This document shows positions 16,920 to 26,430 of a stretch of DNA of 64,000 bases, in pieces. Position 1 is the stretch's first letter. Every line of letters starts with the position of its first letter. A program made the position numbers and the translations under genes. This DNA is from Rhizobium aethiopicum. Its GTDB lineage: Bacteria; Pseudomonadota; Alphaproteobacteria; Rhizobiales; Rhizobiaceae. The stretch is taken from the NCBI RefSeq assembly GCF_014197535.1, contig NZ_JACIFV010000020.1:1-64000 (forward strand). The letters are read 5' to 3'. A model generated the notes under the pieces. The model was not told the DNA's origin. It made no database searches and saw only the letters and a program-made list of their open reading frames with translations.

Positions 16920-18275
16920 CTAACTCAAATGTGGGTTCTGTCCGGCTCGGATGGCCCAGAGAGCCATTTCGAGATTTGGGAAGTCGCCAGCAACGTGCAG
17001 CGCCAAGCCGGCGGATTGGGGCATATCCTTCCAGAAGCGGCTATTTTGATCGATCTCGAAATAGCTGAATCCAACATGGAACGGGATCTGACGCGGCGCG
17101 ACCGGTAGGGGATTGATGATAATGCCGGGCAGTGCGACATTGACGAGTTCCGTGATTTTCTCCGCCGGGCCGATCTTAATCTGAGACGGGAACTCGCGCC
17201 GGAGGCGCTCGACCTCAATATCAGCCCGAGCAGCCAGCACGAAGCTCGAGGTCGTAAAGAGAGAGCGGTCGGCCACCTCAGCCACATGGACACCGTATTT
17301 TTGCCGCTGCAGCGGTACGGGGACCGCAGTCTGCTCAATCACTGCACCCAGCGAAGCCCGGATCGACTGTATCACTGGCAAAAACGCCTCCGCGAGAGAG
17401 TCGTGCTTGTAAACACCAAGGGTCGGGGCACGTTTATCGACGCGGGCGAACGTGGCTAGTTCACCCGCCAACTGGAGCATGAGAACATACAGCGATTCCG
17501 GATTTACAACGGCGGCCTTGGACAGGTGGCAGAAGTACGGCTCGTACCGATTGATCGCCTGCAGCAGAAGGAAGTCCGCGAGCTCTGCAACCCGGTTCGT
17601 TCCCGACTGGGAGACCCGAGTGGCCAGAGCTTCACCACGATGGTGAAGCAGGCCGGTGATCTCAGTGATGTAGTTCGAGAGGACCCGGGAGCTGGCGCAG
17701 TCGGGGGTTGGCGGCACGTGCGTTTCGTCCAGAATGATCTGTCGGTCGGCCCGGACCTCTATGATACGGGCGATTGGGATGCAAGTGTAGCCAGACCGGT
17801 CTGCCGCGTCCGGCAGCAGTCGAAAATCCAGCCTCGCTACGTCGATGGAGGCGCTGCCTCGCTCGCCAGCGTTGGTGTCGACAACATCCTCAGTGGAGAC
17901 TGCGAAGCGGATAGGTACGTCAATTCCCGCTTGCGCGTCGGTTTCAAGAGCGCCGGGTTGATAAAACGGTACCGCCAAGTGAATAAGCGAATCTCGAAAA
18001 TCCGGCGGAACGTCGTAGGGAGTTGGCTGGTTGGCTTCGTCAGGAATACTGAAGGGCATCCCGTCCTCCAAGACGCCGCGAGCCGCTTCGATGGCGATCT
18101 TACCGAGACCAAGCAGCTCTCGATTGAGCCGCAGCTCGCTGATACCCCACCCGTACCCATGCAAAACCGCCGTCCTGCTGCGCACCAGCTGTTCGACGTG
18201 ACGATCGGCCTGCTGAAAATGCTGCGGGCGGAGGAACAAGCCCTCCGACCAGACGACCCTATTATTCCACGACAT
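16920..18275 (-). CDS. tssK: T6SS baseplate protein TssK (ImpJ/VasE)
   Basis: TssK forms trimers that connect the baseplate (TssEFG) to the TssL/TssM membrane complex. The 451-aa protein has the usual length and starts with the family hallmark MSWNNRVVWSEGLFLRPQHF. Further conserved parts are 'YTCIPIARIIEVRADRQIIL', 'GLLHHRGEALATRV' and the C-terminal 'KITELVNVALPGI'. It is the first gene of the reverse arm, so the arm's promoter should lie just above 18275. No sigma-54 element or other clear regulator site is visible there. Confidence 0.97.
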   Translation of the reverse strand: MSWNNRVVWSEGLFLRPQHFQQADRHVEQLVRSRTAVLHGYGWGISELRLNRELLGLGKIAIEAARGVLEDGMPFSIPDEANQPTPYDVPPDFRDSLIHLAVPFYQPGALETDAQAGIDVPIRFAVSTEDVVDTNAGERGSASIDVARLDFRLLPDAADRSGYTCIPIARIIEVRADRQIILDETHVPPTPDCASSRVLSNYITEITGLLHHRGEALATRVSQSGTNRVAELADFLLLQAINRYEPYFCHLSKAAVVNPESLYVLMLQLAGELATFARVDKRAPTLGVYKHDSLAEAFLPVIQSIRASLGAVIEQTAVPVPLQRQKYGVHVAEVADRSLFTTSSFVLAARADIEVERLRREFPSQIKIGPAEKITELVNVALPGIIINPLPVAPRQIPFHVGFSYFEIDQNSRFWKDMPQSAGLALHVAGDFPNLEMALWAIRAGQNPHLS

Positions 18276-18932
18276 TCAAGACTCGCCTCGCGTCCACCTG
18301 ACAGAACGGCTTTCTCCGTAAAAGTAGCAGAGCTTCACTGCCCCCTTGCATGCACATCTGATATCCAACAATGCGCTGGTAGAAGGGCATCGCGTGTCGG
18401 GACAGCTCAGATATGCAAGCGCCGAAGCTCATCAGGATTGGTCATGAGCCCCCTTGCAGCGCGACAAGCAAGGGGTCTCATCTAGACTGTCGCTCAGTAG
18501 CCCGTTGCCCTCAGAGCCTTATTGGTCGTTCATGTTCACACTGACCTACAACGCGCCAATTCGCCTGTCCTGTCACTCGTACGGGATGAATCTCGCAAAT
18601 GACCGCCCGGAAGCCTTGAGACCCGGCGCCGCAAGTACGGGGCCAAAAGAGCAGCGCAACAGGCAAGGTGACACGTGATGCGCATTGCCTCGTCGAAAAT
18701 GTTCCTGAATACGCTGAGGCAGTGCCGCCGCCAACATCGTCTTCACGCGCCGCCGCCCCTAAAGCACCTTGACGACCAGTTTAGCGATTAGACAACCACC
18801 TCCTGGACACGATCCACGAACCGGTTGCAGTCCCGGTTCGCGCCAGGTGCGGGATAGCAGCCCTGGCGGCATGGATCATTCATGCGGCGAAGATAGGCAT
18901 TTCCACATTTGGTGATGCCCAATAGCTAGCGA
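18276..18932. other. Non-coding DNA upstream of tssK
   Basis: No gene with a supported start or product. It should contain the promoter of the left T6SS arm. The stretch 18800-18930, directly before the IS1595-like remnant, may belong to that element, but I can read no protein from it. Confidence 0.5.
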
Positions 18933-19470
18933 ATGGGATATGCGCTGCGCCTCATGTTGGCGCGCGAGCACATGCAAGATGGCACGGTGGAGATCGACCG
19001 TTTTCATCTCGGTGAGCGACCGAGAATGGATCCGGACGGTCTACCGCCTGGACGGGGCCGAAAAGGCCTTTCGATACATGCAGGGCGCGCGACGGCGAAA
19101 GGGATCGAACCGCAACCTGCCTGATGGGCGGTGAGGCGTTCATGGCGATTGGCAAGAGCTTTGCTACGCATGAGAACGTAAAGCATTCGAGCCGCGAATT
19201 CGTCCAAGTCGCCGTCCACTCGGTGGGAGGTTTCAAGTCCCGGGTCCGCCGCACCATTGCCGGCGTCTTTCATCATATCAGCCCGCAGCATGCCTTGTCT
19301 TTCCACGAGATCGGCTTCCGCTGGTCACAGCGCATTGTTACGGGCCAGGCAGTGCGGATACTAGTCACGGGTGCCGCCGGCGCTGCGATTGCTGCAAGTC
19401 TTTCGCGCTATTACCGGCCGGCAATGCGCAGAAGTCCGGATGCCGGAATCATCGTTAAATCTCCCAGCCT
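18933..19470 (+). mobile_element. IS1595-family transposase remnant
   Basis: Fragments in more than one forward frame resemble an ISXO2/IS1595-type transposase. 'GYALRLMLAREHMQDGTVEI' (18936 on) is in one frame. 'HENVKHSSREFVQVAVHSVG' followed by 'GFKSRVRRTIAGVFHHISPQ' and 'HALSFHEIGFRWSQRI' (19175-19345) is in another; the family version reads VHSNSVEGFNSRVRR..GVFHHIS. The N-terminal zinc ribbon is not recognisable and the pieces are out of frame, so it is dead. Family assignment is from memory. Confidence 0.6.
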
Positions 19471-20128
19471 TTTGTGATAAGGCCGCGTTGTTTAGCGGAA
19501 GCCAGCAAGGAGTTCGAAGACGAAGGCCGACCTCACTGGCGCCGCAATTGGCGACAGTTGCCACTACCCTGGTATCGTTGGGCCAATCCCACCATAGAAG
19601 AGATCATGTCGATGTTTCGTCGTAACCGGCTTGCGCGGCACCGGCGGCCGTCAGCGTTGATAGCAATCCGTGCCGATCGCCACATCAAGCACGGACCTCC
19701 GGTCTGGAGAACGGGTCGTCGCTGCATCTCTCGAAGGATCGCCGCTGTCGTTATGGGTTCACGCAGGAGCTGCGCCATAGCCGCTCACTAACCGGATGCG
19801 AGCATATCACCTGTGCATGCAATCCAATACCGGGACTGCGCTAGTTTGAATCGCGGGCTCTTCTCCGTGGTTTTTGAGGTTCTGCTGCAATGATGCGTTT
19901 ACGCTACCAGTTATCAACGGCCTGGCCATGTCTTCGGGATCTGCCGGCCTCCCGTCACCTGAGCTCGATTCCGCAGAGCCGCCCCATGCCACAACAGCAA
20001 AAAACGGGACCCACGGTGATTGAGCGGCGTCCGAACGAGGCTCGGCAAGCTGGAGCGGTCGATGGTCGCAGTCGCGCCCCTTGCACTCTGGTTAAGTCGC
20101 TTGAGCCCCTGATAAATTCTGACCTTCC
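19471..20128. other. Unassigned DNA before the repeat-protein gene
   Basis: A forward frame (19474-19791) and others on both strands are open but show no known domain. 'HWRRNWRQLPLPWYRW' hints at transposase-like composition but cannot be assigned. I see no intact gene. Confidence 0.45.
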
Positions 20129-20155
20129 GTCAGCAGTCGGTGCCCGACAGCTGAC
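20129..20155 (+). promoter_or_regulatory. Palindrome upstream of the repeat protein (tts-box-like right half)
   Basis: GTCAGCaGTCGG-TGC-CCGACaGCTGAC is an inverted repeat with 11 of 12 bases paired. Its right half with the following bases (CGACAGCTGACCCCTT) resembles the right half of a tts box, but the left half is at the wrong spacing. It ends 38 bases before ATG 20194. It may bind a dimeric regulator; which one is unknown. Confidence 0.35.
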
Positions 20156-20193
20156 CCCTTGTTTCCTGAAGGCCATATCCCAGGGGGGTGAGC

Positions 20194-23112
20194 ATGGTTG
20201 ACAGGGACCCTCGGACTAAGGGGCAGGGCTCTTCGCGGCCGGATGAGGGCCGGCACCCAGCGGATCAAAGAGCGCAGTCTTCAGTGGCGCGTGTCGATCA
20301 AGTGGCCGACAACTTCAATTCGGACGACATCTGGCAAGAGAATTCGGTATTGCGTTACGTGGAAAGGCTAAGCGTCGACCAGCCAAGCCCGCCGACCGAG
20401 CTTCAAAGCCCTGAAGAACAAACCCCGCAAATGATGGCTGACATGACGGAACTGACGAGAGTTCCGGTCGTCCCGGCAGAGACCGCGTTCAACCTCACGA
20501 GGACAACAGATGAATACAATAATGCCGATCGCACTATTCACCTCGTCGAGGGCCAGCCGCTGGAGACTGGCCCTCAGCGCGGGGGGCTGCATGGCCTTGG
20601 GAATTTAGAAGCCTCAGCGGTTGCCGGGCCCACCGAGGTGCCGGGTGGAAGAGAGGAGCATTCGGCCATGTCCGAGGTGCCCGCGGAGCCCAGCGATCCG
20701 ACCGGTGGCGGGCGCAAGAGGCGGACTACTGAGAAGGACGCAGATCCCAGGCCCAGCCGCAGGCAGACGTTATATGCTCAAAGGCCGCTGGCGTTGGCGC
20801 CTGATCTCAGCGCCGCGAATGCCGGCATAATCGTGGGGGCCTCAACGGGCGATCTCGTCAATCGAGCGGCGTTCCGGACGGTGTCGGCCCAGGACCAGGC
20901 GAGGCTGGACGAAATCGCCAGGCAGACACCGCGGCAGTCGAGGCAGAGCAAGGGGGCGTGGGCGGACGCGCTGAAGGCGGCCCATCCCAATCTCAGCGCC
21001 GCCGATGCCGCCGTAATCGTGGGCGTCGTAAAGCGGGTTATCGCCAGGAGGGCGGCGTATCGAACGGTGTCGGCCCAGGACCGGGCGAGGCTTGACGAGA
21101 TCAAGGCGGCGACACCGCAGCTGCCGGGGCAGAGCAAGGGGGCGTGGGCGGACGCGCTGAAGGCGGCCCATCCCGATCTCAGCGCCGCCGATGCCGCCAT
21201 AACCGTGGGCTCTTTTAAGGACGATATTGCAAGGAGGACGGCGTTCCGGACGGTGTCGGCCCAGGACCAGGCGAGGCTGGACGAAATCGCCAGGCAGACA
21301 CCGCAGCTACCGGGGCAGAGCAAGGGGGCGTGGGCGGACGCGCTGAAGGCGGCCCATCCCGATCTCAGCGCCGCTGATGCCGCCATAATCGTGGGTGCCG
21401 TAAAGCAGGATATTGCTAAAAGGGCCGCGTTCCAGACGGTGTCGGCCCAGGACCAGGCGAGACTGGACGAAATCGCGGCGGTGACACCGCGGCTGCCGGG
21501 GCAGAGCAAGGGGGCGTGGGCGGACGCGCTGAAGGCGGCCCATCCCGATCTCAGCGCCGCCGATGCCGCCATAATCGTGAATGCCGTAAAGCAGGATATT
21601 GCTAAAAGGACAGCGTTCCAGACGGTGTCGGCCCAGGACCACGCGAGGCTGGACGAAATCGCCAGGCAGACACCGCAGCTACAGGGGCAGAGCAAGAGGG
21701 CGTGGGCGGACGCACTGAAGGCGGCCCATCCCGATCTCAGCGCCGCCGATGCCGCCGCCATCGTGGGCGCCGTAAAGCGGGTTATCGCCAGGAGGGCGGC
21801 TTTTCAGACGGTGTCGGCCCAGGATCAGGCGAGGCTGGACGAAATCGCTAGGCAGACACCGCGGCTGCCGGGGCAGAGCAAGGGGGCGTGGGCGGACGCG
21901 CTGAAGGCGGCCCATCCCGATCTCAGCGCCTCCGATGCCGCCATAATTGTGGGTTCCGTAAAGCATAATATTGTAAAAAGGGCGGCGTTCCGGACGGTGT
22001 CGGCTCAGGACCAGGCGAGGCTGGACGAAATCGCCAGGCAAACACCGCGACAGTCGAGGCAGAGCAAGGGGGCGTGGGCGGACGCGCTGAAGGCGGCCCA
22101 TCCCGATCTCAGCGCCGCCGATGCCGCCACAATCGTGGGCGCCTTAAAGGACGATATCGCCGTGAGGGCAGCGTTCCGGACGGTGTCGGCCCAGGACCGG
22201 GCGAGGCTGGACGAAATCGCGGCGGTGACACCGCGGCAGGGGCGGAGCAATGCGGCCTGGGCGGACGCGCTGAAGGCGGCCCATCCCGATCTCAGCGCCG
22301 CCGATGCCGCCACCATCGTGGGCGCCGCAAAGGACGAAATCGCCAGGAGGGCGGCGTTCCGGACGGTGTCGGCCCAGGACCAGGCGAGGCTGGACGAACT
22401 CGCTAGGCAGACACCGCAGCTGCCGGGGCAGAGCAATGCGGCCTGGGCGGACGCGCTGAAGGCGGCCCATCCCGATCTCAGCGCCGCCGATGCCGCCGTA
22501 ATCGTGGGTGCCATAAAGCAGGATATTGCTAAAAGGGCGGCGTTCCGGACGGTGTCGGCCCAGGACCAGGCGAGGCTGGACGAAATCGCGGCGGCAACAC
22601 CGCGGCAGGGGGGGAGCAATGCGGCCTGGGCCGATGCGCTGAAGGCGGCCCATCCCGATCTCAGCGCCGCCGATGCCGCCACCATCCTGGGCACCTTTAG
22701 GGACGATATCGCCAGGAGGGCGGCGTTCCGGACGGTGTCGGCCCAGGATCAGGCGAGGCTGGACGAGATCAAGGCGGCGACACCGCAGCTGCCGGGGCAG
22801 AGCAAGGGGGCGTGGGCGGACGCGCTGAAGGCGGCCCATCCCGATCTCAGCGCCGCCGATGCCGCCATAGTCGTGGGTGCCGTAAGGCGCGATATCGCCG
22901 TGAGGACGGCGTTCCAGACGGTGTCGGCCCAGGACCAGGCGAGGCTGGACGAAATCGCTAGGCAGACACCGCAGCTGCCGGGGCAGAGCAAGGGGGCGTG
23001 GGCGGACGCGCTGAAGGCGGCCCATCCCGATCTCAGCGCCGCCGATGCCGCCATAATCGTGGGTGCCTCGAAGAAACGGATAGCCAGGAGGGCAGCGTTC
23101 AAGGTGATATAG
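20194..23112 (+). CDS. Repeat protein: twelve tandem 62-aa modules after a basic, NLS-like stretch
   Basis: I do not recognise a described family. The start is ATG 20194 behind AGGGGGG; a GTG two codons earlier is in frame. The product has 972 aa. Residues 1-224 are polar and disordered-looking, with a bipartite basic stretch 'RKRRTTEKDADPRPSRR' (about 177-193) like a nuclear localisation signal. Residues 225-966 are twelve modules of 62 aa (two of 61). 'TVSAQD.ARLDE' and 'WADALKAAHP.LSA.DAA' are almost invariant, and variation is confined to positions about 18-29 and 50-61. Each module should form a few helices. A half module (LALAPDLSAANAGIIVGAST) precedes the first. There is no signal peptide or membrane segment. 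Location between the T6SS arms and the NLS-like stretch suggest an exported effector, by type III or VI; neither is proven. Confidence 0.85.
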   Translation: MVDRDPRTKGQGSSRPDEGRHPADQRAQSSVARVDQVADNFNSDDIWQENSVLRYVERLSVDQPSPPTELQSPEEQTPQMMADMTELTRVPVVPAETAFNLTRTTDEYNNADRTIHLVEGQPLETGPQRGGLHGLGNLEASAVAGPTEVPGGREEHSAMSEVPAEPSDPTGGGRKRRTTEKDADPRPSRRQTLYAQRPLALAPDLSAANAGIIVGASTGDLVNRAAFRTVSAQDQARLDEIARQTPRQSRQSKGAWADALKAAHPNLSAADAAVIVGVVKRVIARRAAYRTVSAQDRARLDEIKAATPQLPGQSKGAWADALKAAHPDLSAADAAITVGSFKDDIARRTAFRTVSAQDQARLDEIARQTPQLPGQSKGAWADALKAAHPDLSAADAAIIVGAVKQDIAKRAAFQTVSAQDQARLDEIAAVTPRLPGQSKGAWADALKAAHPDLSAADAAIIVNAVKQDIAKRTAFQTVSAQDHARLDEIARQTPQLQGQSKRAWADALKAAHPDLSAADAAAIVGAVKRVIARRAAFQTVSAQDQARLDEIARQTPRLPGQSKGAWADALKAAHPDLSASDAAIIVGSVKHNIVKRAAFRTVSAQDQARLDEIARQTPRQSRQSKGAWADALKAAHPDLSAADAATIVGALKDDIAVRAAFRTVSAQDRARLDEIAAVTPRQGRSNAAWADALKAAHPDLSAADAATIVGAAKDEIARRAAFRTVSAQDQARLDELARQTPQLPGQSNAAWADALKAAHPDLSAADAAVIVGAIKQDIAKRAAFRTVSAQDQARLDEIAAATPRQGGSNAAWADALKAAHPDLSAADAATILGTFRDDIARRAAFRTVSAQDQARLDEIKAATPQLPGQSKGAWADALKAAHPDLSAADAAIVVGAVRRDIAVRTAFQTVSAQDQARLDEIARQTPQLPGQSKGAWADALKAAHPDLSAADAAIIVGASKKRIARRAAFKVI
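20866..23091 (+). repeat. Twelve direct 186-bp repeats inside the coding sequence
   Basis: The DNA repeats every 186 bases (183 in two copies) with long runs identical between copies, for example around 'gcggacgcgctgaaggcggc'. The variable segments occur in shared combinations (IARQ/IAAV/IKAA; QLPGQ/RQSRQ/RQG; VKQDIAKR/KDDIARR), as expected from unequal crossing-over and gene conversion. Such an array should change copy number easily and is prone to misassembly. Confidence 0.97.
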
Positions 23113-24249
23113 GACGGCTCATGACTCATCACCACATTCCCTAGGAACTGCACCATCATGTGCGTTGGTTGTCCACCACGGGATTGCATGAGCATGTGAG
23201 AGCGCCGAATTTTTCTTCAGTCTGGAGGCCAATACCTGGCTCGAGATCGATATTTAGGGGCACGACGGCCGGCGCATTCCGGCTGACTAACACGCCGAGA
23301 GCGACCTCGTCTTCGACGGTCGGGAGCGCAGAATGTCGGCTCGCATGCCGCTGCGACCATCAGCCCGCTCCTCGCAAGATTGGCGCCAAGGCCGCCGTCG
23401 AACGATGGCGACGAGGCAAGTTTTTCCAAAACTTTCTTTAGCATAGAGGTAGAAGGATCGCTACAGCGGGGTTGCAGTGCGCGGGCGGCTAGGGTGACTA
23501 AGTGCGTGCACTCCACGACCGTCAAACGGGGTCGGTGTCCGTCAATTCGAAATCGCAGGGATCTGCACGAGAGACCGCGTGGTTGCCCTGCACGACTAAT
23601 GGAAGCAGGGTCGACAGTCACGTTGGGATGCGGTAGGTGCGCGATAGAACGGGGGATTGGCGGCGGGACTCGATTCTTTTTAGAAGATCACGCAAAGCCG
23701 CATCACACCCATTGTCAAAAGTAAATACCGCGACGATGGTTATTAACCTTCGACTTCCGTCGAAAACGGCAATGGCGCTCACGAAGGAGGCCGGCCGCTG
23801 CGAAACCCCGCCATCTCCGCACCCCACTCCTTCGCTCCAACTGGGAGCAAAATGAATGAGGCAACGTGCGAATCTCGGGGAGCATCGTTACATGCGGTCA
23901 ATACGGATCTCATCCAGATTGTCGCCCTATATGCCTCGTGCGGCGGTCCGGCGGAGCGCAGGAGTATAATGCCGTTGAAGTGCTCGAGCCGTTCTACCAC
24001 TGACGCCGGGTCGCTGCACGCGCGATGGACCGCCGGCTGGCCGCTCGTTCGATGAGGGTCCGCGCGCCGACACCCCCAAGAGCGATCGCCGAGGACGCCA
24101 TCCACCTTATGCAGCAACTGGCGCGGAGGCGGCCGCGCGAAGACTTCGTAGTTGGAGGCCTTCAGGCTCACGTTTGCAACGGTACTCCGCAGGTTGCCCT
24201 TTGCAACGACTGCCCGACGATGTCAATTCAATCTGGCTGAGCTTGTACC
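23113..24249. other. Long stretch without a supported gene
   Basis: Frames up to about 130 codons exist on both strands, but they overlap, lack ribosome sites and show no family I can name. It is bounded on the right by an IS3 remnant, so it may be old insertion debris between the repeat gene and the right T6SS arm. Confidence 0.5.
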
Positions 24250-24717
24250 GTCAAGTTTATCCAGTTTGGGGTTCGCTCCAGCGGTGGGTTGCGCATCTGC
24301 GGCGGCATCGGCGGGTTTAGGTGCGGAGACCATTCCGGCTGCGCAGCACTGCATCACGTCGCGGGTTGCCGATCTGGGCGAACTCTGCAGGGTTAGTTAG
24401 CCGAGGCCAGAGTGCTTGGCTTGCCACGCTCCTCGATAACCCGATCCAGTCCACAGGCGACCGCAGGCCGGAGAGCGAAGTATCGGCGACGAGAGTCCGG
24501 CTTTCCTCACGACCATCAGAAGCCTGAACCCGCGCCAACGATCATTGGCAGCCAGCGGGATCAACACCAACGCTTGCCTTTCGCTCGTTTCCGGCCACGG
24601 CGCTTGCGCATCGTGAGCTTCTCCTCCCGATGGACCCGGAAGAGCTTCTTGTTGTTCACAAGGTGTCCCTCGCGCCTGAGCAGCACATAGCTGCGTCAAG
24701 ATCCGAAGCGGCGGCAT
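24250..24717 (-). mobile_element. IS3-family OrfB remnant, frameshifted and internally deleted
   Basis: Reverse frames carry pieces of an IS3 OrfB in order. 'REEKLTMRKRRGRKRA' is read near 24640-24590, 'LIPLAANDRW' near 24560 and 'RTLVADTSLSGLR' near 24500. Then, after a deletion that removes most of the DDE domain, 'LTNPAEFAQIGNPRRDAVLR' is the usual C-terminus (24410-24340). Several frame changes are needed, so it is inactive. Confidence 0.75.
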
Positions 24718-24735
24718 TCACGCCCCAAGCATTCA

Positions 24736-24781
24736 CGACATATACGAATGTCGATTGTGCATGAGCAATCGCGTCTGCTCA
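24736..24781 (+). promoter_or_regulatory. Two palindromes upstream of tssA
   Basis: CGACAT-N6-ATGTCG (24736-24753) and TGAGCA-N8-TGCTCA (24762-24781) are both perfect inverted repeats, 65-110 bases before the likely tssA start. They are good candidates for operator sites of the right T6SS arm. I could not find the same sequences ahead of tssK. Confidence 0.45.
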
Positions 24782-24845
24782 TTGCTAAACATTGAGAAAC
24801 AGAGGCGCGACGATCTTTTATGTCGGGAAAACTGGGATTTGGGTC

Positions 24846-25838
24846 ATGCTCGATGCAGATCATCTATTAAAACCGATCAGCGACGGCAACGCATGCGGGG
24901 ATGCTCTCGATTACGATTTGAGCTTCCTGGAGCTGGAGATAGCGTCGCATGGCAAGCCGCACCAGCAGATAGGCGACTCCATCGCCACCGAGGAGGCTCC
25001 CGATTGGACAGAGGTGTGGCGGCTTGGCCTCGACCTTTCTGCCCGCACTAAGGATCTAAGAGTCGGAATCTTGCTCACACGATCCGCCCTCAGTCAGTTC
25101 GGCTTCTCTGGTCTAAGTCGGGGGCTTGAGCTGCTCGCGGCCTATGTCGAGCTCTACTGGTCAGAGCTACATCCGCGACCGGATCCAGAAGATGACGAAG
25201 ATCAGACCGTTCGCCTCAACGCTCTAGCGAGCCTCTGCGATCTCTCCGGGCTCTTGGCAGAAATACGCCAAGTCCCACTCACCTCCTCCAGGCAATTCGG
25301 GACTTTTACGCTCCGCGATTGGGCTGGTGCGCTACGGTCCCAATCTACGGAAATTGATCGTTCGACCATCGAGCACGCCTTCATCGACACCGATCCACTG
25401 CAGCTCGAGCAGATCAGCACTGGTCTCCACGCCAGCCTGGCAGCCGCCACCCATCTAGACGCGAGTGTTCGGCAGCACGTCGCGAGTGACGAGGCCGTTC
25501 GATTCGACCCTCTGATAGTGCTACTCACCCAGGCCAAGGATCTGGTCGACGCCCATCGGAAAAGGGCCCAGCCTGCAGCCCCGGCATCTCCATTGCCAGA
25601 CTCTAGCAAGGCCTCTTACCCCGAAGTGATCCGCAACCGCGATGACGTTGTCGAAATTCTTGGCCGCATTTGCCACTGGTACCAGGTGAATGAGCCCGCG
25701 AGCCCGCTGCCAGCCCTCCTGGAGCGCGCGCAGCGACTTGTCTCGAAGGACTTCATGGCTCTTATCAAAGAGTTGGCGCCAGAAGGGGTTGCCCAATACC
25801 GTTCGATTGCCGGTCTGGCGGTCGGCGAGGGCACGTGA
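24846..25838 (+). CDS. tssA: T6SS protein TssA (ImpA)
   Basis: TssA caps the growing sheath and helps to prime tail assembly at the baseplate. From ATG 24846 the protein has 330 aa and begins MLDADHLLKPISDGNACGDA, the usual ImpA_N start ('LL.PIS...PCG.DL.YD'). An upstream ATG at 24792 is in frame but adds residues foreign to the family. The ImpA_N domain (about 10-130, with 'WTEVWRLGLDLSARTKDLRV' and 'YVELYWSELHPRPDPEDDED') is clear. The C-terminus is short and contains 'EVIRNRDDVVEILGRICHWY' and 'ALIKELAPEG', as in short TssA types. It is the first gene of the forward arm, and tssB follows after a 35-base gap. Confidence 0.93.
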   Translation: MLDADHLLKPISDGNACGDALDYDLSFLELEIASHGKPHQQIGDSIATEEAPDWTEVWRLGLDLSARTKDLRVGILLTRSALSQFGFSGLSRGLELLAAYVELYWSELHPRPDPEDDEDQTVRLNALASLCDLSGLLAEIRQVPLTSSRQFGTFTLRDWAGALRSQSTEIDRSTIEHAFIDTDPLQLEQISTGLHASLAAATHLDASVRQHVASDEAVRFDPLIVLLTQAKDLVDAHRKRAQPAAPASPLPDSSKASYPEVIRNRDDVVEILGRICHWYQVNEPASPLPALLERAQRLVSKDFMALIKELAPEGVAQYRSIAGLAVGEGT

Positions 25839-25873
25839 CGTGCGCAATCTTCCCTATCAGGAGAGTGGAACAC

Positions 25874-26428
25874 ATGACAAAGGCGAGTAGTCAAAAGTTC
25901 ATCGCGCGGGTTCGTCCGCCTCGCGTACAGATCGAATACGACGTCGAGACCTATGGCTCTCAGAAGAAGGTTCAGCTTCCCTTCGTGGTCGGCGTGATGT
26001 CCGACCTCGCCGGCAATGCTGCCGAGCCGCTTGCCCCTGTCGCGGAGCGCAAGATGATGGAGATCGATATCGACAATTTCGATGATCGGCTCAGATCGCT
26101 GAGGCCCAGGGTGGTGATGCGGGTGCCGAACCTATTGACCGGAGAAGGCCAACTCGCTGTCGACTTGACGTTCGAGCGGCTCGAAGATTTCTCGCCGGCG
26201 GCCGTGGCGCGCAAGGTCGACAGCCTTAGCAGGCTGCTCGAGGCGCGAACGGAGCTCTCCAATCTGCTGGCCTATATGGACGGTAAGAACGGTGCCGAAG
26301 AGTTGCTCACCCACTTCCTCGCGGATTCGGCACTGCTAAGCGCCCTCGGCAATGGCATCGAGACTGAGAAGCCTGATGCATTGGTTGCCGCTCCGCCATT
26401 GGCATCCCCAGACACAGAGGAGGACTGA
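25874..26428 (+). CDS. tssB: T6SS sheath small subunit TssB (ImpB/VipA)
   Basis: TssB and TssC polymerise into the contractile sheath. The 184-aa product starts at ATG 25874 behind AGGAG; an upstream ATG at 25835 is in frame but unlikely. Hallmarks are 'SSQKFIARVRPPRVQIEYDV', 'KVQLPFVVGVMSDLAGN', 'FDDRLRSLRPRVVMRVPNLL' and the Phe-rich end of the ImpB domain, 'FERLEDFSPAAVARKVDSLS'. The C-terminal tail is short and acidic. It lies 2 bases before tssC, as usual. Confidence 0.97.
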   Translation: MTKASSQKFIARVRPPRVQIEYDVETYGSQKKVQLPFVVGVMSDLAGNAAEPLAPVAERKMMEIDIDNFDDRLRSLRPRVVMRVPNLLTGEGQLAVDLTFERLEDFSPAAVARKVDSLSRLLEARTELSNLLAYMDGKNGAEELLTHFLADSALLSALGNGIETEKPDALVAAPPLASPDTEED

Positions 26429-26430
26429 TC

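Noticed and set aside
20778..23025. Long reverse open frames (up to 327 codons) within the repeat region
   Set aside because: They are antisense shadows produced by the repetitive GC-rich coding sequence; the forward frame is continuous with a proper start.
20188..23112. CRISPR array, because of regularly spaced repeats
   Set aside because: The 186-base units are coding, have no short repeat/spacer structure and no cas genes are near.
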